This document shows, piece after piece, positions 17,502 to 26,877 of a stretch of 64,000 bases of DNA (position 1 is the first letter of the stretch; each line of letters begins with the position of its first letter). The DNA is from Gluconobacter frateurii (GTDB lineage: Bacteria; Pseudomonadota; Alphaproteobacteria; Acetobacterales; Acetobacteraceae). The translations under genes were made by a program, and so were the position numbers. The stretch spans positions 83,469 to 147,468 of the forward strand of contig NZ_BEWN01000006.1 of NCBI RefSeq assembly GCF_002723955.1. The letters are read 5' to 3'. The notes under the pieces are model-generated. The model saw only the letters and a program-made list of their open reading frames with translations. It was not told the origin of the DNA and made no database searches.

Positions 17502-19067
17502 ATGAGCGACTCTTTTTCAGCCCGTCTCGAGGCGGCCGTCTCCGCCATCCCTGCCCGCTATCCCGGCGCCGGCGGGGCTGTTGCCGTTGTAAAGGACGGC
17601 GAGGTTCTCATTCGCCACACATGGGGGTACGCCAATGCGGAGCGGCGGCTTCCGTTCACGCCCTCCACGTTGTTCCGCATGTGCTCTATCACCAAGCAGT
17701 TCACCTGCGGGGTGCTTCTGGATCTTTTTCAGGATCCGACAGAGCTGGATGGGGACGTGGATGACCGCCTGCCCCAGCTTGATGAGCCTGCTCCCGGGGC
17801 GCTGCATCTGGCGCATAACCAGTCCGGCCTGCGGGATTACTGGGCGGTGGCAATGCTGCACGGTGCACCGATCGAAGGAGAATTCGGAGACCGGGAAGCA
17901 CGCCGCGTCATTGATGGCACACGCACGCTCCAGTTTCAGCCGGGAACATCCTATTCCTATGTGAACCAGAATTTCCGCCTGCTGTCGGACATTCTGGAAG
18001 ACCGAACCGGGCGGAGTTTTGCGGAACTGCTTCAGACGTCCGTGTTCAATCCAGCCGGTATGGAACGCGCGATTCTGGCGGCCGAAACCCGCGCCATGCC
18101 GGATGGGACAGTCGGCTATGAAGGCACTGTTGAAAGCGGCTTTCGACCGGCAATCAATAACGTTCTGTGGACGGGCGATGCCGGGCTGGGCGCCTCACTG
18201 GATGACATGATTGCGTGGGAGCGCTTCATCGACGCCACACGCGACGATCCGGACGGGCTTTATAATCGCCTGACGGCGCCCGTGTCCTTTCTGGATGGAA
18301 CGCCTGCGCCCTATGGCTTTGGGTTACAACGAACCTCGATGTTCGGGCGGGATGTGACGATGCATGGAGGTGCCCTGCGTGGCTGGCGCTCTCACCGGCT
18401 GCATGTAGCCTCCGAGCGACTGTCCGTGGTGGTGATGTTCAATCACATGTCGCCTGCTCAGGTGGCTGCGGCGCAGATTTTGGCTGCGGCCCTTGGCGTT
18501 CCTTACGAACCCGATCGCACGACCCAGCAGCCCCTGGAACTTTACGGCACATATCTTGAGCAGGAGACGGGACTGTCAGCCCGAATCGAACCGGCACCCG
18601 GTGGTGCGCAGCTTCGTTATCTGATGGTTCCGGAGATGCTGGAGGGTGTTTCGCCGTCACGTGCGGAGACACCCAATGTCCGCGTGGTCCGTCAGGGCGA
18701 TGAGGTTCGCATGGAGCGACCAGGGGAAAACCGGGTTGGTATTCTGACGGCCTGTGATGAGACGCCGGGCGAAGACATTGAAGCTCTTGAAGGGATCTAT
18801 CGCTGCGAAGAGCTGGACGAAGCTGAAGTCACAGTCGAACTGACCAATGGTGTCGTTTACGGCGGTTTTTCAGGCATTCTCGGAAATGGCCGTATGGAGC
18901 CGCTTCAGCGACTGGCGAAGGACGTTTGGGTTCTGCCTTGCCCGCGTGCTCTGGATCATACGGCACCGGGAGACTGGACGCTGGCTTTCGAGCGGGATGC
19001 GATGGGTGTGAATGCGGTCCGGGTTGGGTGTTGGCTGGCCCGAGATCTCGTGTACAGGCGCGCCTGA
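17502..19067 (+). CDS. dap: D-aminopeptidase (serine, beta-lactamase fold)
   Basis: A 521-residue protein equal in length to the Ochrobactrum D-aminopeptidase, which releases N-terminal D-residues from peptides. The penicillin-binding-protein motifs are S62-x-x-K65 (CSITKQF), the YVN tyrosine (SYSYVNQNF) and the HGG box (MHGGALRGW). The C-terminal third forms two lipocalin-like barrels as in that family. A class C beta-lactamase-like esterase is less likely given the match in total length. Its own promoter must lie inside the start of recX. Confidence 0.85.
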   Translation: MSDSFSARLEAAVSAIPARYPGAGGAVAVVKDGEVLIRHTWGYANAERRLPFTPSTLFRMCSITKQFTCGVLLDLFQDPTELDGDVDDRLPQLDEPAPGALHLAHNQSGLRDYWAVAMLHGAPIEGEFGDREARRVIDGTRTLQFQPGTSYSYVNQNFRLLSDILEDRTGRSFAELLQTSVFNPAGMERAILAAETRAMPDGTVGYEGTVESGFRPAINNVLWTGDAGLGASLDDMIAWERFIDATRDDPDGLYNRLTAPVSFLDGTPAPYGFGLQRTSMFGRDVTMHGGALRGWRSHRLHVASERLSVVVMFNHMSPAQVAAAQILAAALGVPYEPDRTTQQPLELYGTYLEQETGLSARIEPAPGGAQLRYLMVPEMLEGVSPSRAETPNVRVVRQGDEVRMERPGENRVGILTACDETPGEDIEALEGIYRCEELDEAEVTVELTNGVVYGGFSGILGNGRMEPLQRLAKDVWVLPCPRALDHTAPGDWTLAFERDAMGVNAVRVGCWLARDLVYRRA

Positions 19068-19141
19068 AAACCGTTCTTTCCCCGCAAGGGGTTTGACGGA
19101 TCGCATTTCTGCCGCACAGTATGTGTCTGCGGAATCTTTGG

Positions 19142-19171
19142 CCCTGCCCCGGGCGACCGGGGCAGGGTTTT
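19142..19171 (+). terminator. Strong GC hairpin with T-run behind the D-aminopeptidase gene
   Basis: CCCTGCCCCGG, loop GCGA, then the exact complement, followed by TTTT. It lies 75 bases after the D-aminopeptidase stop and about 50 bases before argD, and should end the upstream transcript. Confidence 0.85.
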
Positions 19172-19219
19172 CCGATTCTGCAGCTTTTCATTCACCCTGA
19201 TTCAGGATCGTCGATCATC

Positions 19220-20422
19220 ATGATCTCCGCCCTCATGCCCAATTACAAACGTGCCGACCTTGCTTTCGAGCAGGGCGAAGGCGTCTGGCTGACGGCATCG
19301 GACGGGCGACGATATCTTGATTTCGGGGCCGGCATTGCCGTCTCTTCTCTTGGCCATGGGCATCCTAAGCTGGTGAAGACCATCGCGGATCAGGCTGCGA
19401 AGGTCATGCATGTCTCGAATCTCTATCGCATTCCGCAGGCTGAAAAGCTGGCGGACCTGCTGGTAAAGAACTCGTTCGCGGACTCCGTGCTGTTCTGTAA
19501 CTCGGGCGCTGAAGCCAACGAAGGCATGGTGAAGATGATTCGCCGCGCCCAGTTCGCGAACGGCCATCCGGAACGGACGCGCGTCCTATGCTTTGATGGA
19601 GCCTTCCACGGCCGTACGCTGGCCATGATCTCCGCAACGGGCAACCCGGCCTATCAGAAGGGCTTCGGCCCTGTCGTTGAAGGCTTTGACCACGCGCCGT
19701 TCAACAACACGAACACGCTGCGGGCAGCCATTACGCCGGAGACGGCTGGTATCATTGTGGAGCCCATTCAAGGCGAAAGCGGCATCAAGCCTGCGACAGA
19801 AGTCTTCATGAAGGCACTTCGGGCCGTCTGTGACGAACATGGCATCTATCTGGGCTTCGATGAAGTTCAGACGGGTGTCGGCCGGACTGGCAAGCTGTTC
19901 GCGCATGAGTGGTACGGCATCAAGCCGGACGTTATTTCCATTGCCAAAGGTATCGGCGGCGGCTTCCCACTCGGCGCTGTTCTGGCGACGGAAGAACTGG
20001 CCAAACATCTGACCCCCGGCTCTCACGGGACGACATTTGGCGGCAACCCGCTGGCTTGCGCTGCGGGGACAACCGTCCTCGAGGAAGTGCTTAGCCCCGG
20101 TTTTCTAGAGCATGTCCGTACCGTTGGAGACGCGTTCGACACGATGCTCCAGGACGTTGTGAAGCGCTCTTCCGGAGTATTTGACGATGTGCGCGGCATG
20201 GGTCTTATGCGTGGGCTGCACTGTGTGCCGCCGGTCGGTGAAGTTATGCCGTTCGTGACGGGTGCTGGTCTTCTGACGGTTGGAGCTGGTGACAATGTTC
20301 TGCGTCTCGTGCCCCCGCTGATCGTGACGGAAGAAGACTGCAAAATCGCATGCAACAAACTGATTGAGGCAGCCGAAGCCTTTGTGGCTGCCGGAAAACT
20401 GGAACAGGAGACAGTGTCGTGA
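19220..20422 (+). CDS. argD: Acetylornithine aminotransferase
   Basis: Class III PLP aminotransferase converting N-acetylglutamate semialdehyde to N-acetylornithine in arginine synthesis. Landmarks: YLDFGAGIAVSSLGH, the SGAEANEG phosphate site, GFDEVQTGVGRTG, and the PLP lysine in SIAKGIGGGFPLGAV. 400 residues from the ATG at 19220, with a second ATG five codons later. It heads a tight plus-strand operon with argF and hslO. Confidence 0.94.
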   Translation: MISALMPNYKRADLAFEQGEGVWLTASDGRRYLDFGAGIAVSSLGHGHPKLVKTIADQAAKVMHVSNLYRIPQAEKLADLLVKNSFADSVLFCNSGAEANEGMVKMIRRAQFANGHPERTRVLCFDGAFHGRTLAMISATGNPAYQKGFGPVVEGFDHAPFNNTNTLRAAITPETAGIIVEPIQGESGIKPATEVFMKALRAVCDEHGIYLGFDEVQTGVGRTGKLFAHEWYGIKPDVISIAKGIGGGFPLGAVLATEELAKHLTPGSHGTTFGGNPLACAAGTTVLEEVLSPGFLEHVRTVGDAFDTMLQDVVKRSSGVFDDVRGMGLMRGLHCVPPVGEVMPFVTGAGLLTVGAGDNVLRLVPPLIVTEEDCKIACNKLIEAAEAFVAAGKLEQETVS

Positions 20423-21393
20423 GTCTGGCTATCGCCCCCCGGACGATTGGAACGGAACAGCAGATGCCACGGCATTTTCTTGATATTCGCGATTTCAGCG
20501 GAGACGTCATCCGACAGATCATTGATCTGTCGGCCCGCGTCAAAGCTCTGCAGAATAATCGTGCACGCCCTTTGCATCCGGAGCGCCCGCTTGAAGGCCG
20601 GACCCTCGGGCTGATGCTGGCACAGCCTTCCACGCGGACGCGTGTGTCGTTCGAAGTCGGAATGGGTCAGCTTGGCGGGCAGGTTTCGGTGCTGTCACCG
20701 GGGGACATGCAGCTTGGGCGCGGTGAGACCATCGCGGATACAGCACGGGTTCTGTCGCGCTTTCTGGATGTAATTGTTCTGCGGACTGGCAAGGACGAGA
20801 ACCTGCGCGAACTGGCAAAGTGGAGCACGGTTCCAGTCATCAACGGGCTGACGCCAGTGTCTCACCCGATCCAGATTCTGGCCGATGTTCTGACGTTTGA
20901 AGAACATCGCGGCCCGATTGCGGGCAAGACGCTGGCATGGATCGGGGACGGCAACAATGTTGCGACCTCACTGATGGAAGCTGCGGCTCTTCTAAAGTTT
21001 AACGTTCGTTTGGCAACGCCTGCCGACTTTGCACCCAGCGAACGTGCAGTGTCGTGGGCGCGTGAGCACGGCGCTTCCATCGAGATCTTCCGTGACCCGG
21101 CTGAGGCTGTTTCCGGTGCAGATGCTGTCCTGACGGATACCTGGGTCAGCATGGGCGACAAGGACCGTGAGCAGCGTCTTGCCGCATTCCGACCTTATCA
21201 GGTGGATGCCGCTCTTATGGCAAAAGCTGCGCCTGATGCCCTGTTCCTTCACTGCCTCCCTGCCCATATCGGGGAAGAAGTGACGGCGGATGTTTTTGAA
21301 AGCCCGGCGTCTGTTGTTTTTGATGAAGCGGAAAACCGGCTTCACACGCAGAAGGGTCTGCTTCTCTGGGCCCTTGGGAGAGAGAACGGGTGA
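20419..21393 (+). CDS. argF: Ornithine carbamoyltransferase
   Basis: Catalyses carbamoyl phosphate plus ornithine to citrulline. The carbamoyl-phosphate motif STRTRVSFE, the HPIQILADVLTF box and the ornithine-binding HCLPAHIGEEV are all present. A GTG at 20419 overlaps the argD stop (GTGA) and has an excellent AGGAG eight bases upstream, so it is preferred over the ATG at 20464, which would begin MPRHFLDIRD. 324 residues. Confidence 0.94.
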   Translation: MSLAIAPRTIGTEQQMPRHFLDIRDFSGDVIRQIIDLSARVKALQNNRARPLHPERPLEGRTLGLMLAQPSTRTRVSFEVGMGQLGGQVSVLSPGDMQLGRGETIADTARVLSRFLDVIVLRTGKDENLRELAKWSTVPVINGLTPVSHPIQILADVLTFEEHRGPIAGKTLAWIGDGNNVATSLMEAAALLKFNVRLATPADFAPSERAVSWAREHGASIEIFRDPAEAVSGADAVLTDTWVSMGDKDREQRLAAFRPYQVDAALMAKAAPDALFLHCLPAHIGEEVTADVFESPASVVFDEAENRLHTQKGLLLWALGRENG

Positions 21394-22322
21394 TCGATAC
21401 ACCTCCATTTCTTGACAGGGGACGCCCCAACGTCCCGAACATGGTTGTTTCAGGGGGCATTGTTCCGTTTTATCTGGAACGTTCGCCTGTTCGGGGACGC
21501 CTTGTCAGACTGGGAAAGCTGGCCGATGCCATCCTGTCCCGCCATGACCTCCCCGATGGCGTTCTGGAGCTGGGTGGTCAGGCTCTAGCCCTTGTGGCGG
21601 CCATGGCATCTGCCCTGAAGTTCAAAGGCTCCTTCTCTCTTCAGATCAAGGGGGATGGTCCGGTCACGATGCTGCTGGCGGATGCAACGGATACGGGAGA
21701 CCTCCGTTTTACGGCGCGCCTCTCTGAAGACGCTGATCCGGCAAATCTGCCAAAAACGGCTCCTGAGCTTCTAGGCAACGGCTACATGGCGTTCACGATT
21801 GACCAAGGGGCGGACATGGACCGTCACCAGGGCATTGTGGAACTGACGGGAGAGACACTCTCCGACATGGCCATGCAGTACTTTCAGACCAGTGAGCAGC
21901 ATGACTGCCTGATCCGGCTGTTCTGCATGAAAACGCTGGATGGTTGGCGCGCCAGTGCGCTGATTCTGGAACGTATTGCTGCGGAAGGTGGAATTGAAGC
22001 GACCGCGCAGGATGACGATGCGTGGGAGACAGCCTGCACGTTTGCCGAAACGCTCCAGCCAGTTGAGATCTTTGACGAAGATCTGGGCAGTGGAGATTTG
22101 ATCTATCGTCTGTTCGCGACGTTGGATGTCCAGATCGCCACGCCGCGCGCATTGGCTTATGGATGCCGCTGCTCCCGGGCCCGTCTTGCCTCTGTGCTCG
22201 ACAGGTTCAGCACTGACGATCTGGACCATATGGTTGAAGACGGAGCCATCACAATGAACTGCGAGTTCTGTAATGTCGGCTTTCGCTTCACCCGCGATGA
22301 ACTGGGAGACAAACCTGAATGA
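21390..22322 (+). CDS. hslO: Redox-regulated chaperone Hsp33
   Basis: Hsp33 is a holdase switched on by oxidation and unfolding. The substrate-binding N-terminal domain contains the GGQALALVAAMASALKFKG region. The C-terminal redox switch shows the zinc cysteines as CRC (GCRCSRARLASVL) and CEFC (NCEFCNVGF). A GTG start overlaps the argF stop by four bases. 310 residues. Linkage to argF and argD is recurrent in alphaproteobacteria. Confidence 0.92.
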   Translation: MIDTPPFLDRGRPNVPNMVVSGGIVPFYLERSPVRGRLVRLGKLADAILSRHDLPDGVLELGGQALALVAAMASALKFKGSFSLQIKGDGPVTMLLADATDTGDLRFTARLSEDADPANLPKTAPELLGNGYMAFTIDQGADMDRHQGIVELTGETLSDMAMQYFQTSEQHDCLIRLFCMKTLDGWRASALILERIAAEGGIEATAQDDDAWETACTFAETLQPVEIFDEDLGSGDLIYRLFATLDVQIATPRALAYGCRCSRARLASVLDRFSTDDLDHMVEDGAITMNCEFCNVGFRFTRDELGDKPE

Positions 22323-23392
22323 CGGCTTCGCTGCTTGACGGTATCGAGATTGATGGCGCACCCGCCGGGGCACTTTATCCCGGATGGACGGCAATACATC
22401 GTCAGCCGGTCGTCGGGCAGTTTGAAGTTATCGTCTTTCAGGACGAAGCCAGTCAAAGACAGGCCTGTTGGTGGATTGAAAATGGCGTCTATAAGGCCAG
22501 TCATGTGCTGGCCCTTCCACCAGAAGCTCAAAACGATCTTCTGACAGCAATGGACCCTCTGTTCTGGCCTTTGGCAGAAGGTGTTCTCGGAGGAGAGATC
22601 AGGGATGATGCCCGTACCTTCAGAACGGATCTTCCGGAAATCGTCTTTCGTGAGCTTTCAGGTTGCTGGCTGGGGCGTCATGCGCCTCATGCGATCTTCA
22701 TTGCGGCAGGCCATGCGGATAGTGGCGAAGCACTGACCTGTCCTGACGGGAAGCCTGTTGCAGAAGGCCGGATGAAAGCCCTGCTTTCTGCGAAGCGTAC
22801 CGGCAGCACACTGATTGTGTCTTCGCCGTTTTCGGCGCTGCCCGTTCGTGCTCAGATTGAGATGAAACTGGGCTCTTCCGCAACAGCCTACCGCTTTAAT
22901 GATGAAGCCGAAAACGCTGTTTTCTATCTGGTCTGGGATGAAACAGCGCCGGACCGGCGGCCCTCTTTCTATTATCCCAAAGGGCCTCTGCTGGTCAGCG
23001 ATGCTCCCTCTGGGCCGCTTTTTCCAGGGTGGATCCTGGAATGGTTTGCACGACATGCAGATCATGCAGACGCTATCCGCTCCGCACGCCCGTTCCTTCC
23101 GGAAGACTTTGGTGTGGGTCAGGCATCCTCGCTCCGCTCGCCCAAAACTACACAGGATGATCCAACGGGCTCGCCCTCGCCTTCAGTTCCGCCTCCGTCT
23201 CATGAACAGTCCATCAATGCGTCTCCCATTACCGAAGCGGCAGCGATCCAGAAAACAGCTGAGCCGATCAAAGCTCCACAAAGATCCTTTTTGCCAGAGC
23301 TTCCACTGGAACCCGCTCCGGTAGTAAAGTCGCCCCCTAAAAAGGGGCTGTTTGGACGGCTGAAAGCACTCTTGGGCCGGGACGGCGAATAA
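22319..23392 (+). CDS. Uncharacterised protein coupled to hslO
   Basis: A 357-residue protein I do not recognise. Residues 1-250 look globular, with aromatic-rich segments such as GALYPGWTAIHRQP and later GPLFPGWILEWF (a possible internal duplication of a PGW element). Residues 255-330 are Pro/Ser/Thr-rich and disordered, and the C-terminus is basic (KKGLFGRLKALLGRDGE), which might bind membrane or nucleic acid. No signal peptide is seen. Its ATG overlaps the hslO stop by four bases, so it is co-translated with the chaperone. Confidence 0.8.
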   Translation: MTASLLDGIEIDGAPAGALYPGWTAIHRQPVVGQFEVIVFQDEASQRQACWWIENGVYKASHVLALPPEAQNDLLTAMDPLFWPLAEGVLGGEIRDDARTFRTDLPEIVFRELSGCWLGRHAPHAIFIAAGHADSGEALTCPDGKPVAEGRMKALLSAKRTGSTLIVSSPFSALPVRAQIEMKLGSSATAYRFNDEAENAVFYLVWDETAPDRRPSFYYPKGPLLVSDAPSGPLFPGWILEWFARHADHADAIRSARPFLPEDFGVGQASSLRSPKTTQDDPTGSPSPSVPPPSHEQSINASPITEAAAIQKTAEPIKAPQRSFLPELPLEPAPVVKSPPKKGLFGRLKALLGRDGE

Positions 23393-23410
23393 ACTTCGGG
23401 AGACTGGTTA

Positions 23411-24238
23411 ATGGGTATGCGACACTGGATTGGAGCGAGTGCTCTGGCGTTTTCCCTTGGTCTCGGAGGATGTGCGGACAATGAACCTGCACAAACCTTC
23501 CCGCCAGCCGATTACAGCTATCTGTCCCAGCTTCATCTGAATGTCGCAACGATCAATATTCAGGACGAGGCTGCTCCTACGCCGGATTCTTTGAGCGCCA
23601 AGGCCCCTACGCCTCCCGATCAGGCGCTCAAACAGATGGCCAATCAGCGACTTGTCGCAAGCGGTCAGACCGGGCAGGCGGATTTCATCATCAAACAGGC
23701 TTACATCTCTGCTGCGGAAGATAACGTCATCTCCGGCGCGATGGATGTGCAGTTGAATGTCGCCGATGCCGGCAATCTACATACGGGCTATATTCATGCC
23801 AGGATCAGCCGCAAACTCGACACCGGCTCCAAGAGCGCCACATCGCGTGGATCCCTGTATGAACTGACGAACCAGATGATGCAGGACATGAATGTTGAGC
23901 TGGAGTTCCAGATCCGCAAAAAACTGATGAGCTGGATGACAGATGCCATCGGTAATCCGCTCGTTAATGGCGGCGTTCAGCAGCAGTCCCTGACAGCACC
24001 AGGCACCGTTACGACGCCCACTGTTTCAACACCTGCTACACTTACTCCTGCATCCCCAAGCGTTCAGCCCCAGCCCTCAACCGCAGCAGCCGCTCAGCCC
24101 AGCGTACCAGATGCCATTTTCCCGACCGGATCGGGCGATGACAGCGCTCCAGCGGTTTCGGCTCCCAAACAGAAATCTCCTCCCATGGGGACTTTGCAAC
24201 TGCCATCCACCTCGCAGAACGCCAGTTCAGGCGGCTAA
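23411..24238 (+). CDS. Hypothetical outer-membrane lipoprotein
   Basis: A 275-residue protein with a signal peptide and lipobox LGGC (Cys near residue 21). Residues 25-170 form a small alpha/beta domain; from about 185 on it is a long Pro/Ser/Thr/Ala tail with low complexity, probably spanning the periplasm or surface exposed. It has a good GGGAG binding site and follows the unknown hslO-linked gene by 18 bases, so it may be part of the same transcript. Function unknown. Confidence 0.8.
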   Translation: MGMRHWIGASALAFSLGLGGCADNEPAQTFPPADYSYLSQLHLNVATINIQDEAAPTPDSLSAKAPTPPDQALKQMANQRLVASGQTGQADFIIKQAYISAAEDNVISGAMDVQLNVADAGNLHTGYIHARISRKLDTGSKSATSRGSLYELTNQMMQDMNVELEFQIRKKLMSWMTDAIGNPLVNGGVQQQSLTAPGTVTTPTVSTPATLTPASPSVQPQPSTAAAAQPSVPDAIFPTGSGDDSAPAVSAPKQKSPPMGTLQLPSTSQNASSGG

Positions 24239-24375
24239 AATCATCATCCTCGTGGCGTTGTGATCGCTCTGGGTCTGGCTTCGGACCTGATGCTTATTCT
24301 ATGGGGTCTTGTCCTTACTTATTTCGGATATGTTCATTTCCCGAACATGGCCCTACCCTCGTTCTGGAGACCACT

Positions 24376-25086
24376 GTGCCCCCGAAGGAACCGACACTGA
24401 CACGCCCCCTTCGCCGTAGTTTCGTCAAAGGCCTTCTCGGCTCCACGTCATTCTGGATGGTCAGTGGACATTCTCACTGGGCCGAAGCACTCGCTCAAGA
24501 GGCCCAAAAGCCTTACCAGCCAACGTTCTTCACGCCTGAAGAATACCGTTTCGTGGAAGCCGCGACGGAGCGCCTTTTCCCACAGGATCAGCACGGACCG
24601 GGGGCACGGGGTTTAGGTGTGGCAGAGTTCATTGATCGACAGATGGAGTCTCCATACGGGCATGGAGACAACTGGTACATGTCTGCACCATTTGTGCAGG
24701 GACCGGCTAATCTTGGCTATCAGCTCCCTTTTGTGCCTCGCGATCTGTATCAAAAAGGGATTGCGGGCCTCGAAGCCTATACCCGCCAACAGCATGGGAA
24801 ATCCTTTGCCGACCTTCGAGCGCCTGCACAGGAGCAAATTCTAACAGCGCTTGAAGGTGGGTCTGTCTCGCTGGGAGACATTCCTGGACGTGTTTTCTTT
24901 GAGCAACTGCGCACGAATACAATGGAGGGTGCTTTTGCCGACCCTCTCTATGGCGGCAACAAAGGGCTTGGAGGATGGCTCATGCTCGGCTTTCCGGGCG
25001 CTCGCGCCGACTTCATGGATTGGGTCAATCAGGACGGAGAGGCATATCCCTTTGGCCCGATTTCGATCTCGGGTGAGACGGCCTGA
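24376..25086 (+). CDS. Membrane gluconate/ketogluconate dehydrogenase, small subunit (subunit 3)
   Basis: The gluconate 2-dehydrogenase subunit 3 family protein helps export of the flavin subunit to the periplasm. The twin-arginine signal is RRSFVKGLLG, followed by a hydrophobic segment. The mature domain contains FTPEEYRFVEAATERLFPQD and GAFADPLYGGNKGLGGW, typical of this subunit. I chose GTG at 24376, which has GGAG seven bases upstream and gives 236 residues, the usual length; a start at 24301 would add 25 residues before the Tat signal. First gene of the three-gene dehydrogenase operon. Confidence 0.9.
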   Translation: MPPKEPTLTRPLRRSFVKGLLGSTSFWMVSGHSHWAEALAQEAQKPYQPTFFTPEEYRFVEAATERLFPQDQHGPGARGLGVAEFIDRQMESPYGHGDNWYMSAPFVQGPANLGYQLPFVPRDLYQKGIAGLEAYTRQQHGKSFADLRAPAQEQILTALEGGSVSLGDIPGRVFFEQLRTNTMEGAFADPLYGGNKGLGGWLMLGFPGARADFMDWVNQDGEAYPFGPISISGETA

Positions 25087-25098
25087 GGAGCACAGATC

Positions 25099-26877
25099 AT
25101 GACCAAAAAACATGCAGATGCCATTGTTGTTGGCGCAGGTTGGGCTGGCTCCATTCTTGCCAAGGAACTGACGGAGGCCGGTCTTTCAGTCATCATGCTG
25201 GAACGCGGATCGGAACGCGCCACGGCCGTGGAAGGCGCCTACCCGGAATCCATTGACGAACTTCGTGGCGCCATTCGCAAACGTCTGTTCCAGAACCTGT
25301 CCCAGACGACGGTGACTGTTCGCAATACGATTGACCAGACAGCCCTGCCTTACCGGCAACTGGCAGCCTTCCTGCCCGGCGAAGGGGTTGGAGGCGCTGG
25401 TCTTCACTGGTCGGGTGTTCATTTCCGGGTTTCCCCGGAAGATCTCCGCCTTCGCAGCTCAGTCGTGGAACGCTATGGTGAGAAATTCATCCCTGAAGGT
25501 ATGAATCTTCAGGATTATGGCGTGACCTATGCCGAACTGGAACCGTTTTTCGACAAGGCCGAAAAAGTCTTCGGTACATCCGGTGAAGCTTACAAGGTGA
25601 ACGGAAAGATCGTCGGAAACGGCAACATCTTTGATGGAGACCGGTCCGACAATTTTCCGTTGCCGGTCATGAAAGATACGTTCACCGCATCAACGTTCCG
25701 GGCTGCTGCGACAGAAGCGGGATACCATCCGTACTCCCTTCCAGCTGCGAACGCATCCCGCCAATATACAAATCCGTATGGCTGCCAGATGGGGCCGTGC
25801 AATTTCTGTGGGTATTGCAGCGGATACGACTGCTACCTGTATTCCAAAGCGTCTCCCAATGTGAATGTTCTCCCCGCCCTGCGTCAGGACCCACGGTTTA
25901 CGCTAATTTCAGATGCACATGTTCTGCGTGTTGATCTGGATGATACGCGCGCCAAGGCAACTGGCGTAGCGTATCTGGAAACCAAAACGCAGAAGGAAAT
26001 CTCCCTGTCTGCGGATCTCGTTATCCTGAGTGCGTTCCAGTTTCATAACGTTCATCTGATGCTGCTATCGGGCATTGGAAAGCCGTACGACCCTGTCAGC
26101 AATACCGGCACAACGGGACGTAATTTCGTTTACCAGACCATCACGTCTTCCCGTATCTGGCTGCCCTCTTCCAAATATACCAATCAGTTCATCGGCGCGG
26201 GTGGCGTGGGTGTTGCTATTGATGATTTCAACAGCATGAACTTTGACCACGGACCGCTTGGCTTTGTTGGTGGTTCGCCAGTCTGGGTCAATCAGGCGGG
26301 CGTCAAACCCATTGCCGCAGCCATCGGCACGGGCGGCGGCGGCACACCACGCTGGGGGTCAGCCTACAAAGGTGCCCTGATCGACACATACAAACATTCG
26401 ATCGGTGTGGATGCCCATGGCAGTAACATGGCCTACCGGGACGTTTATCTGGATCTGGACCCCACGTGGAAGGACGCCTATGGCCAGCCTCTCCTCCGGA
26501 TGACTTTTACCTGGAAAGACAACGATATCCGGATGAACCAATACGTTGTCAGCAAGATTGAACCTATTGCCAGAGCGATGGGAGCCACAAAAGCCAATCT
26601 TGTACATCTGAATGCAGGCCAGCCGTTTGATACCCGCCACTATCAGACAACGCATCTTGGTGGAGGTGCCATCATGGGCACTGATCCTAAAACCAGTGCT
26701 CTCAATCGCTATCTGCAAAGCTGGGATGTTTCGAACGTCTTTGTAATTGGGTCGAATGCCTTCCCGCAGGGAATGGGTTATAATCCGACAGGCATGGTCG
26801 CAGCCCTTGCCTATTGGGCGGCCTATCACATTCGCACAACCTACCTGAAATCTCCCGGACCTCTGGTGCAGGCATGA
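25099..26877 (+). CDS. Membrane gluconate/ketogluconate dehydrogenase, FAD (GMC) large subunit
   Basis: Catalytic flavoprotein of the GMC family, 592 residues. The ADP-binding motif is AIVVGAGWAGSILAKELTEAG; PGEGVGGAGLHWSG and the C-terminal GGGAIMGTDPKTSALNRYLQ plus NPTGMVAALAYW box mark the family. A cysteine cluster (MGPCNFCGYCSGYDC) near residue 235 may bind an Fe-S cluster, as proposed for acetic acid bacterial enzymes. Acting with the small and cytochrome subunits it oxidises an aldonic acid (gluconate or 2-ketogluconate) at the periplasmic face. Which substrate is not decidable here. AGGAG precedes the ATG. Confidence 0.9.
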   Translation: MTKKHADAIVVGAGWAGSILAKELTEAGLSVIMLERGSERATAVEGAYPESIDELRGAIRKRLFQNLSQTTVTVRNTIDQTALPYRQLAAFLPGEGVGGAGLHWSGVHFRVSPEDLRLRSSVVERYGEKFIPEGMNLQDYGVTYAELEPFFDKAEKVFGTSGEAYKVNGKIVGNGNIFDGDRSDNFPLPVMKDTFTASTFRAAATEAGYHPYSLPAANASRQYTNPYGCQMGPCNFCGYCSGYDCYLYSKASPNVNVLPALRQDPRFTLISDAHVLRVDLDDTRAKATGVAYLETKTQKEISLSADLVILSAFQFHNVHLMLLSGIGKPYDPVSNTGTTGRNFVYQTITSSRIWLPSSKYTNQFIGAGGVGVAIDDFNSMNFDHGPLGFVGGSPVWVNQAGVKPIAAAIGTGGGGTPRWGSAYKGALIDTYKHSIGVDAHGSNMAYRDVYLDLDPTWKDAYGQPLLRMTFTWKDNDIRMNQYVVSKIEPIARAMGATKANLVHLNAGQPFDTRHYQTTHLGGGAIMGTDPKTSALNRYLQSWDVSNVFVIGSNAFPQGMGYNPTGMVAALAYWAAYHIRTTYLKSPGPLVQA

